Source: Acinetobacter baumannii (lineage in GTDB: Bacteria; Pseudomonadota; Gammaproteobacteria; Pseudomonadales; Moraxellaceae). From it: a stretch of DNA of 64,000 nucleotides. Below the pieces are notes generated by a model. The model worked only from the letters and a program-made list of their open reading frames with translations, was not told the DNA's origin and ran no database searches. Positions 17,035-24,032 of this stretch are shown here, piece by piece. Position numbers and translations under genes: made by a program. The stretch's first letter is position 1, and the number at the start of each line of letters is the position of its first letter. The stretch lies in contig NZ_CP046654.1 of the NCBI RefSeq assembly GCF_009759685.1, positions 2,108,001 through 2,172,000 of the forward strand, written 5' to 3'.

Positions 17035-17535
17035 ATGACTACTGAAAATAAATTAGGTGAATTAAAGGCAAAAGCGGCTGATGCAAAAGTACAAGGTGAA
17101 AAAGCTTTGGACGATTTAAAAGAAAATGTAAAAGAGAAACAAACTGCGGGTAAAGAAGCAGTTGCAGATAAAGTAGATGAGCTAAAGACCAAAGCGGCCG
17201 ATGCAAAAGTACAAGGTGAAAAAGCCTTGGAAGATTTAAAGGAAAATGTAAAAGAAAAACAAGCTGCTGCAAAAGAGGCAGTTGAAGATAAAGCTAATGA
17301 TTTGAAAGGCAAACTTGATGATGCTCAGCATAGCCTGCAAGACAAGTTTGATCATTTACGTACTGAAGCAGCGCATAAACTTGATGATGCTAAAGCCAAA
17401 GCTGCAGAATTAAAGGAAGAGGCGGCTACAAAATTTGATGAGTTAAAAACTCAAGCAACTGCGAAATTTGATGAGTTGAAGAAAACAGCTACCGAAAAAC
17501 TTAATAAATTGAAAAATCATGATTCTGCTGAATAA
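17035..17535 (+). CDS. LEA-like/hydrophilin protein with internal repeats
   Basis: A 166-residue, highly charged Lys/Ala/Glu/Asp-rich protein with no Cys, Trp, Tyr or Pro. Residues 9-48 and 49-88 are a 40-residue tandem duplication (120 bp in DNA, 17059-17298). Near the C-terminus KFDELK, KFDELK and KLNKLK recur at exact 11-residue spacing, the hallmark of group 3 LEA proteins. Such proteins are disordered in water, fold to amphipathic helices on drying and protect cells from desiccation. A. baumannii is known to use hydrophilins (DtpA, DtpB) for this; whether this is one of them I cannot tell. The start at 17035 is chosen because GAGGA (17022-17026) is its ribosome site and overlaps the earlier ATG. 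Confidence 0.82.
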   Translation: MTTENKLGELKAKAADAKVQGEKALDDLKENVKEKQTAGKEAVADKVDELKTKAADAKVQGEKALEDLKENVKEKQAAAKEAVEDKANDLKGKLDDAQHSLQDKFDHLRTEAAHKLDDAKAKAAELKEEAATKFDELKTQATAKFDELKKTATEKLNKLKNHDSAE

Positions 17536-17680
17536 GTTGATTTAAACTAAAATCCGTACTCCTTACCTAAAAGATGAGTTCTGAAGTTAGTAATTATTCA
17601 TCCCAAGGTGAGCGAGTGCGGAGCAATACTGTTACACTATCTCCATTAAGCTGTAATGATCTGTTTTTGGAGTAAACAAT

Positions 17681-18910
17681 ATGTCTTGGCTTTCTTCATT
17701 AAAATCCGTTTTTTCACCCGCACAAGAAGTGAAAGAAGAGGAAATCCAAACCGTACTCCAAAATTATTTATTGCCACATTCAAAAGATGCTTTAAAAGAG
17801 CGCATTAGTCAGCTTCAAGTGCAAGGTCGTGTTTTACAACTCACCATTAATACTTTCCCAGACGAAAAAGAATACTTGCAGCAAATTCATGATGATTTAG
17901 CTGGCGCTTTGCAAAAGTGCGGTATTGAAGAACTTAATTTACATGTAGTTCAACAAAAGCGCCCTACACAAGAGAGTTCAGGTCAAGGTTGTTCATCTAA
18001 AGCACCGAAAGAGAATTCGAATTTACCTCCTGTGCTTGATGCTTCACCTAAGTCTGAACCGGATCCAAATAACCCACCAATTCAGAAAGCGGCGCCGCAA
18101 CAGAGAGATGTGCCACTTCATCCTCGAATCAAGAATGTTATTTTAGTTTCATCAGGTAAAGGTGGTGTTGGTAAATCGACAACTACGGTCAATTTAGCGC
18201 TTGCCTTACAAAAAATGGGACTTAAGGTTGGAGTATTAGATGCTGATATCTATGGACCAAGTATCCCGACCATGCTAGGTAATGCTGGTAAAACTCCTCT
18301 GATTGAAAGTGAAAATTTTGTGCCTTTAGATGCTTACGGTATGGCAGTGCTTTCTATTGGACATTTAACAGGTGATAACAACACACCTGTTGCATGGCGT
18401 GGACCGAAGGCTACAGGCGCTCTAATGCAATTATTTAACCAAACGCTTTGGCCAGATTTAGATGTACTCATGATTGATATGCCGCCGGGTACAGGCGATA
18501 TTCAGCTGACACTTGCTCAGCGTATTTCAGTGACTGGCTCCATCATTGTGACTACTCCACAAAATGTTGCTTTGCTTGATGCGACTAAAGGAATCGAGTT
18601 GTTTAATAAAGTTGGTATTCCGGTATTAGGTGTCGTTGAGAACATGTCGACCCACATTTGTTCAAACTGTGGTCATGAAGAGCAAATTTTTGGTATCGGT
18701 GGTGGTGATAAGCTTTCCGAGCAATACCATATTCCATTATTAGGACGCTTACCTCTAAATGCTCAAATACGTGAGCATGCTGATCAAGGTAAACCGAGTG
18801 TGATTGCAATGGATGATGCAGCTGATAGTTATATCGATATTGCGAAAGCAGTCTGGCAACAGATTGAAAAAATTCCTCAGCGCACACGAGATGACAAACG
18901 AATCTTTTGA
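17681..18910 (+). CDS. apbC: Mrp/NBP35-family iron-sulfur carrier ATPase
   Basis: Cytosolic P-loop ATPase that carries and transfers Fe-S clusters to apoproteins. The 409-residue protein has an N-terminal DUF59-like domain (about 20-95), a Pro/Ser/Asn-rich linker (about 105-145), then the deviant Walker A SSGKGGVGKST near residue 163, DADIYGPSIPTMLG, MIDMPPGTGD, and a CSNCG motif near 327 supplying the cluster-binding Cys pair. The ATG follows a TTTGGAG ribosome site. It is a single-gene unit ending at a strong terminator. Confidence 0.93.
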   Translation: MSWLSSLKSVFSPAQEVKEEEIQTVLQNYLLPHSKDALKERISQLQVQGRVLQLTINTFPDEKEYLQQIHDDLAGALQKCGIEELNLHVVQQKRPTQESSGQGCSSKAPKENSNLPPVLDASPKSEPDPNNPPIQKAAPQQRDVPLHPRIKNVILVSSGKGGVGKSTTTVNLALALQKMGLKVGVLDADIYGPSIPTMLGNAGKTPLIESENFVPLDAYGMAVLSIGHLTGDNNTPVAWRGPKATGALMQLFNQTLWPDLDVLMIDMPPGTGDIQLTLAQRISVTGSIIVTTPQNVALLDATKGIELFNKVGIPVLGVVENMSTHICSNCGHEEQIFGIGGGDKLSEQYHIPLLGRLPLNAQIREHADQGKPSVIAMDDAADSYIDIAKAVWQQIEKIPQRTRDDKRIF

Positions 18911-18918
18911 TTCATCTG

Positions 18919-18943
18919 ACCCGACTTTAAGTCGGGTTTTTTA
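18919..18943 (+). terminator. Intrinsic terminator after apbC
   Basis: ACCCGACT (18919-18926) pairs with AGTCGGGT (18930-18937), followed by TTTTT. Confidence 0.9.
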
Positions 18944-19055
18944 TTGGCTGGTTAAAAGAAAAATTTAAATTACTGAATCTAAATAACAAAGCTAAACTTG
19001 AAATTGGCATGCAGATTGCTACTTTACGCTTCTTTTTCAAAGAAACAGGTGGAAA

Positions 19056-19928
19056 ATGCAATTTAAGTATAGTTTGGGCGTAATTAGTTTATGTAGCGCT
19101 TTATTTTTAGTTGGATGTAATGATGACAACTCATCAGTTTCACAAACACCAACCGTTCAGGAGCAAAAACAGAAGTTACAGCCGATTATTATTCAGGGGG
19201 CTTTACCCGTAGAGTCAGAAAGAATAGCTTCAAAGTTAGAAAATAAAACTGTTGAAACAGTAGGTGGCTGGACCTTTTGGAAAGGAACCTACAATGGTTA
19301 TCCAATGATTATTTCTAAAACACGGATGGGGATGAGTAACTCTGCTGCCGCGACTGCTTTGGCAATTGAACGGTATAAACCGATTGCCATTATTAACCAG
19401 GGAACAGCAGGGGGGCACGATCCTGATCTTCATGTTTATGATATTGTTTTAGGAAAATATGCAACCAATATTGGTGCGTTTAGAACGCCTAAACAGCCAT
19501 TAGGTGGAGGTTCAAACTCACTTACATGGGTTGAGGCTTTTGATGTTTTACCAACAGATGAATCTGACCCTGAGCCTATTGCAATTCGTAAATTTGAAGG
19601 TGACCAAGAGCTATTAATGGCGGCACATAAAGTACGTTATGATAAAGGTGAAGTGGTTGAAGGAACGATTGGCTCGGCAGATGTGTGGAATAATGAACTT
19701 GACCGAATTCAATTTTTCCATGAGCGTTATGGTACCTCAGTTGAAGAAATGGAAGCGGCTTCTGTTGCGCAAATCGCAAGCCAGTTTAATGTTCCGTTTT
19801 TAGGAATTCGAATTTTATCTAATAATATTACAAATAACGGGGCTTATGACCCTGGTACAGGAGAAGCTTGCCAAGACTACGTGCTTAACGTAGCTGAAGT
19901 ATATATGAAATCTAAACTACCAAAATAA
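19056..19928 (+). CDS. Exported lipoprotein of the MTA/SAH nucleosidase-phosphorylase family
   Basis: A 290-residue protein with a lipoprotein signal peptide (MQFKYSLGVISLCSALFLVG, Cys21) fused to a PNP/UDP-phosphorylase fold. Aligned by eye to E. coli MTA/SAH nucleosidase, the water-activating Glu12 matches the Glu in GALPVESER, the ribose-binding Glu174 matches EEMEAASVA, and the glycine loop matches INQGTAGG. The catalytic general acid Asp197 (in AISD) is replaced by Asn (ILSNN), and the purine-pocket Phe151-Ile152 by Trp-Asn. It is therefore probably not a standard cytosolic MTA/SAH nucleosidase. It may cleave another nucleoside in the periplasm, or only bind it. Single gene, no obvious partner. 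Confidence 0.8.
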   Translation: MQFKYSLGVISLCSALFLVGCNDDNSSVSQTPTVQEQKQKLQPIIIQGALPVESERIASKLENKTVETVGGWTFWKGTYNGYPMIISKTRMGMSNSAAATALAIERYKPIAIINQGTAGGHDPDLHVYDIVLGKYATNIGAFRTPKQPLGGGSNSLTWVEAFDVLPTDESDPEPIAIRKFEGDQELLMAAHKVRYDKGEVVEGTIGSADVWNNELDRIQFFHERYGTSVEEMEAASVAQIASQFNVPFLGIRILSNNITNNGAYDPGTGEACQDYVLNVAEVYMKSKLPK

Positions 19929-19958
19929 CAATTTAATTTTAGGCAAGAAGATGAATTC

Positions 19959-20525
19959 TTATAGAGCGTCTTCTTGTTTTTTATGACCTGTTCTATTTTT
20001 CCAGTTTCGAATGACCATCCAACGCCAGAAAACCTCAGTCACTATATATAGTATGGTTGCAAATACAAACGCTTCGACAATGAGACCTGATATTAAAATT
20101 TTAGCGAGGCTCAAATCGATATGACCATGACCAAAATGCGTAATCCAACGTGAAATCTGGTGAAGCACCCCTAAAAGCATTTTCTTATTTATCATATGCA
20201 CATGATAAATATGGGCACCAAACCAGAAACCAATATACAAAATAGGCGCTAATGTAAGAGGATTGCTGAGCCAAGCAAGCATTAAGCTAATAGGTAAATT
20301 AACTTCAAACAGTAAAACTGCCATAACAATAAATACACTATGAAAGGGTATAGGCAGTAAACCGAAAAAAGTCCCTACAAAAATAGCGCGAGTAATAGAT
20401 TTACGGTTGACATACCAAAGCACAGGATTAAGGGTTTTTTGCCCGAAAATCCTTAAAAATTTCATATTTGAAACTTTCTCTGGAGAAGGAAGCCAAGATT
20501 GAAAAAATTGCTTTGCCATAATCAT
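19959..20525 (-). CDS. DUF2062-family membrane protein
   Basis: A 188-residue inner-membrane protein with the DUF2062 pattern: a short basic N-terminus, then SITRAIFVGTFFGLLPIPFHSV and the conserved LSNPLTLAPILYIGFWFG, followed by a C-terminal helix (about 138-165) and a basic tail. Family members have no established biochemical role. The frame opens at ATG 20525, and a second ATG two codons later (20519) is equally possible. It converges on the lipoprotein nucleosidase gene with a 30-base gap. Confidence 0.82.
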   Translation of the reverse strand: MIMAKQFFQSWLPSPEKVSNMKFLRIFGQKTLNPVLWYVNRKSITRAIFVGTFFGLLPIPFHSVFIVMAVLLFEVNLPISLMLAWLSNPLTLAPILYIGFWFGAHIYHVHMINKKMLLGVLHQISRWITHFGHGHIDLSLAKILISGLIVEAFVFATILYIVTEVFWRWMVIRNWKNRTGHKKQEDAL

Positions 20526-20880
20526 AGGATAGTAGAGCTTAGGGGCTCATATAAACACAAAGAAACAATATATTAATTGAAACTTATTAAAAGCTTAAAA
20601 ATTAAACTTACTACGGTAATAATTTATTATAGGCCTTTTTAATGTAAAAATAGATTTAAAATAAAAATACTTATATTACTTAAATACAATTTGGTACTAA
20701 AACGCTGTGACTGACTCTGTAGTTTTTTAGCTTAGAATTAATAAAATTTTAATAAATTATTGTTTATAAATAATTTTTAAATTTTATTTCTTAAGAGGTT
20801 AAAAAATTGTCTTACAATTAGATTTTGCCTTCTAGAATAATATCTATTAATCTGAGATGACTACATTGTGAGGTCATTCA
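20526..20880. other. AT-rich intergenic region, 355 bases
   Basis: This region separates divergent DUF2062 and LysE-type genes. It is very AT-rich, with many short A and T runs. I find no convincing reading frame, RNA gene or strong hairpin; it presumably holds both promoters. Confidence 0.6.
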
Positions 20881-21474
20881 ATGATTTCATGGCTTTTTAT
20901 TGGCTTGGTTGCCACTATTTTACTTACCCCTGGCCCAACAAATACTTTACTTGCATCATCAGGAGTACAAGTAGGCCTCAAAAAATCTGCTAAATTAATT
21001 CCGGCAGAAGTTCTAGGGTATGTGATTTCGATTTCAGCTTGGGGAATGTTAATCGGGAAAGTTTCTGCAACGCTTCCTTTATTACCTCCTATACTTAAAT
21101 TGCTCAGTGCTTGTTATATTATTTTTTTAGCAATTAAATTATGGCACACGGCAAATCAACAGCTTGAACTAGATCAGCCAACTATTCGCCCACGTGAATT
21201 ATTTTGTGCAACTTTACTAAATCCTAAGGCATTACTTTTTGCTTCAGCGATTTTCCCTGTTGCAGCGTGGACTAATTTTCATATTTATCTCATTCATATG
21301 TTGGCTTATTTAGCTTTAATTACCCCAATTGCCTTATTCTGGATTTTTTTAGGGTCAGTCTTGGCTGCAAATAAAGTACGTTGGTTAAATCAATCAAATT
21401 TACAAAGAACGGCCTCGTTGGTTTTAGTTAGTTTCTCAATTCCAATTAGCTATTCTGCTTTATTAAATCTTTAA
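20881..21474 (+). CDS. LysE-family exporter
   Basis: A 197-residue membrane protein with six predicted helices. The LysE/RhtB signature is at the N-terminus (LLTPGPTNTLLASSGVQVGL), and LLNPKALLFASAIFP near residue 112 matches the conserved second-half motif. It is distinct from the LysE-type gene at 13583. The substrate is unknown. The gene is alone, after a long AT-rich divergent region and before dcd on the same strand with a gap of 114 bases, so co-transcription with dcd is possible but unproven. Confidence 0.83.
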   Translation: MISWLFIGLVATILLTPGPTNTLLASSGVQVGLKKSAKLIPAEVLGYVISISAWGMLIGKVSATLPLLPPILKLLSACYIIFLAIKLWHTANQQLELDQPTIRPRELFCATLLNPKALLFASAIFPVAAWTNFHIYLIHMLAYLALITPIALFWIFLGSVLAANKVRWLNQSNLQRTASLVLVSFSIPISYSALLNL

Positions 21475-21588
21475 AAATTTATTCCGGGCTATTCTTAGCG
21501 ATAAGAGTAGCCGTCATTGTTTTCATAATTGCTTTTTTACGTTAAAGTACGTCGCAATCAATGAAATTACCTTTTGGATAGAAAATAC

Positions 21589-22158
21589 ATGGCTATTAAG
21601 TCTGATCGTTGGATTCGCGAGATGAGCGAAAAACACGGCATGATTGAACCTTATGCAGAGAATCAAGTCCGTTTTGATAAGAATGGCGAAAAATTGATTT
21701 CCTACGGGGTCTCTAGCTATGGTTATGACGTACGCTGTGCCCGCGAATTTAAAGTTTTCACTAACGTACATTCTGCAATTGTTGATCCAAAAAATTTCGA
21801 TGAAAAAAGTTTTATCGATATTGAGTCTGACGTTTGTATTATTCCGCCTAACTCATTTGCTCTAGCGCGTACAATTGAATATTTCCGTATTCCACGTAAT
21901 GTTTTGACTGTGTGCCTTGGTAAATCAACTTATGCACGTTGCGGTATTATTGTAAATGTCACTCCTTTAGAGCCAGAATGGGAAGGGCACGTTACTTTAG
22001 AATTTTCTAATACCACGAACTTGCCTGCGCGTATTTATGCGGGTGAAGGTGTAGCACAAATGCTATTCTTCGAAAGTGATGAAGTATGCGAAACCTCTTA
22101 TAAAGATCGTGGTGGTAAATACCAAGGTCAAACTGGGGTTACACTTCCTAAGACATAA
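21589..22158 (+). CDS. dcd: dCTP deaminase
   Basis: Deaminates dCTP to dUTP, the main route to dUMP for thymidylate synthesis in gamma-proteobacteria. The 189-residue protein matches the family length (E. coli 193). Signatures: [12 protein letters not shown] at the start, [15 protein letters not shown] near 48, the [10 protein letters not shown] loop near 110, the catalytic-Glu region [19 protein letters not shown], and [13 protein letters not shown] at the C-terminus. I use ATG 21589; the in-frame TTG five codons upstream adds no conserved residues. Confidence 0.96.
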   Translation: MAIKSDRWIREMSEKHGMIEPYAENQVRFDKNGEKLISYGVSSYGYDVRCAREFKVFTNVHSAIVDPKNFDEKSFIDIESDVCIIPPNSFALARTIEYFRIPRNVLTVCLGKSTYARCGIIVNVTPLEPEWEGHVTLEFSNTTNLPARIYAGEGVAQMLFFESDEVCETSYKDRGGKYQGQTGVTLPKT

Positions 22159-22182
22159 ATTGTTAAAAATAGATGAGCTTTA

Positions 22183-22214
22183 AAAATGGGTCACTTTAAG
22201 TGGCCTATTTTTTA
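22183..22214 (+). terminator. Intrinsic terminator after dcd
   Basis: AATGGGTCACT pairs with AGTGGCCTATT (two G-U pairs) around TTA, followed by a T-run at about 22208-22213. Confidence 0.75.
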
Positions 22215-22309
22215 TATATACCTTAAAAAGTGACGTTTATCGGAATATTAATAAGGTACGTTTTCTTTTGTAAAAAATGATATAAAATGATCAAGAATTG
22301 ATTTTTTTC

Positions 22310-22325
22310 TTTGATGTGGATCACA
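22310..22325. promoter_or_regulatory. Candidate CRP/Vfr-type site upstream of the exported-protein cluster
   Basis: TTTGA-N6-TCACA matches the CRP consensus TGTGA-N6-TCACA at 9 of 10 positions, about 130 bases before the first gene of the cluster. The overlapping TGTGGATCACA is itself dyad-like. Confidence 0.4.
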
Positions 22326-22454
22326 CAAATTAAAAAGAAGCGAAATCGTAAATATCGGTATTTTTCTTATGTATTTAGTTTAAGAGTACATTAAAGAAAA
22401 AGAAGCCAAATAAAAAGAAATTAGATTATGCCCCCAAGGATACGGAGGTCGGTC

Positions 22455-23804
22455 ATGCGACAGTTTACGTCTCTTCAGGTTGCGATATTAGCACTCGGAA
22501 GTTTATGCTTTTCTACAGCCTATGCTGATTCTACTTTAGTTCCAATGTCAGATGCTGAGCTATCAGCTACTCGTGGTCAGGCATTAATGAGTATGTCTTA
22601 TATCGCGCCTAATGATTCGGCAAATCTGGAAAAATTGCGTGATAGTAGTAGTAATGTAGGATTTTATAAATTAGGTTTAGAGGCCGAGTTAGAAATTAAT
22701 GCCAATATTCGTAAGCTCCAACTAGGTTGTGGTGGGGTAAATGGTGCAGGCGGCTGTGATATAGATTTTGATAATGTTAGTTTAAGTGGTGTAGCAGATA
22801 CACGCGAGGGCCGCGTAGCAAGCGATGCGAAGCTGACAAATCCTTTTCTTGAATTTGCCATAAAGAATCCAAATAGTGCTTCGACTCGTGAAGTAGCTGG
22901 TATTCGCTTAAGTGCTGAAGCAGTTGAAGGGCTTTTAACTATTGGTACAGAAAACTCAGCCACACCAAATGGTATTAATAGTTTAAGTGGTTATATGGTA
23001 GTAGCACCGCAAGTAGGTGAGGCGACTGTTGATGCTGCACGCATCACGCAAACGGGTAGCCCTGCTTGTGGTGTATATCCATCTCCTGCGGGTTGTGGTG
23101 TTAATCAAGCAATTACAGGTAAAGCTAGAGGCGAGATTGCATTAGGAGCTGGATTCAATCTTGATTTCCAGACCAAGTCCTATGATATAACATTGACTCC
23201 TACACAAAAAGCACAGTTATCATTACCACAATCAGTTGTATCCGGACAACGGATGAGCAGTGTAAATTTATTAGCCTCTGCTATAGTTAATGGTATTGAT
23301 TTGTCGGGTACACTGGCAGCTGATGTCGATATCCTTGGGGGAATTACGTTAAATGGTAATCTTCGTGGGACCATTAATAATTTGCCGGTAACAGTACCAT
23401 TGTTAGAAAATTTAGGTTATATCCATAAAATTAATTTGAGTGGTAGCCCATTATCATTATCGATGCAGGGACAGGATATACGTTGGCCTGGAACAGTATC
23501 AACAGCAATGCGTGGTTGGTGGCTAGAGTTATCAAATCCAATCGATATTGGTCGAATTGACCCGACTAATAGTGTAGTTATTAAAACAGATACTATTAGA
23601 GATGCACTTACTGAGGTGAGTAAAGAATTAACCCAGAATCCATTAAATTGTGGTTTCTTGGCTGTCAATTGTATTGGTGGTGATTTTAATGTTGGGACAA
23701 GGGATTTATCAAATGCAAGACCAGCATTATTAGAATTACAGAATTTACAATTAGCTAATCAGTCTTTTGCTCCAAACTGCTATGGAAGTTTAAAGTTTTG
23801 CTAA
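22455..23804 (+). CDS. Exported protein 1 of a five-gene cluster (fil/DUF6160-like)
   Basis: A 449-residue protein with a Sec signal peptide (hydrophobic core 8-20, cleavage after AYA at residue 24), then the cluster motif MSDAELSATRGQ at residues 31-42. The rest looks beta-rich and Gly/Asn/Ser-rich. Cysteines occur in short-range pairs: C92/C101, a CGVYPSPAGC loop near residue 215, a CGFLAVNC loop near 409, and the last residues CYGSLKFC. Disulfide-stapled turns in an exported protein are the likely reading. No known domain is visible. ATG 22455 follows a strong GGAGGTCGG ribosome site, so the upstream in-frame start is rejected. It has its own upstream region with a CRP-like site. Confidence 0.8.
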   Translation: MRQFTSLQVAILALGSLCFSTAYADSTLVPMSDAELSATRGQALMSMSYIAPNDSANLEKLRDSSSNVGFYKLGLEAELEINANIRKLQLGCGGVNGAGGCDIDFDNVSLSGVADTREGRVASDAKLTNPFLEFAIKNPNSASTREVAGIRLSAEAVEGLLTIGTENSATPNGINSLSGYMVVAPQVGEATVDAARITQTGSPACGVYPSPAGCGVNQAITGKARGEIALGAGFNLDFQTKSYDITLTPTQKAQLSLPQSVVSGQRMSSVNLLASAIVNGIDLSGTLAADVDILGGITLNGNLRGTINNLPVTVPLLENLGYIHKINLSGSPLSLSMQGQDIRWPGTVSTAMRGWWLELSNPIDIGRIDPTNSVVIKTDTIRDALTEVSKELTQNPLNCGFLAVNCIGGDFNVGTRDLSNARPALLELQNLQLANQSFAPNCYGSLKFC

Positions 23805-23865
23805 GTATGAATGTGTAGTTTTAAATTTTGCATTCATCGGAAAAGTAAGTTTTTAAGCTCTTTTT

Positions 23866-23881
23866 TTTGCATTTGTGCAAA
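23866..23881. promoter_or_regulatory. TTTGCA-TTTG-TGCAAA dyad upstream of exported protein 2
   Basis: A perfect 6+6 inverted repeat in the 228-base gap between exported genes 1 and 2. No T-run follows, so an operator is more likely than a terminator, but nothing confirms either. Confidence 0.35.
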
Positions 23882-24032
23882 TATTGCGCATAATGGAAAT
23901 GTGGAAGGGTTGGCAATATCTATTTAGATTTGCCTTCTAGTCTAGGGTGAAAAGGAAAAGTTCACCTAGCATCAAGGATTGTTAAAGAAAAATAAATATG
24001 GTGCGCGGCATCGTATAAACAGGAAGGTCAAG

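Noticed and set aside
17010..17312. An open frame opposite the hydrophilin gene encoding a Phe/Ser-rich repeat protein.
   Set aside because: It is the complement of the Lys/Ala/Glu-rich repeat, and it lacks a ribosome site.
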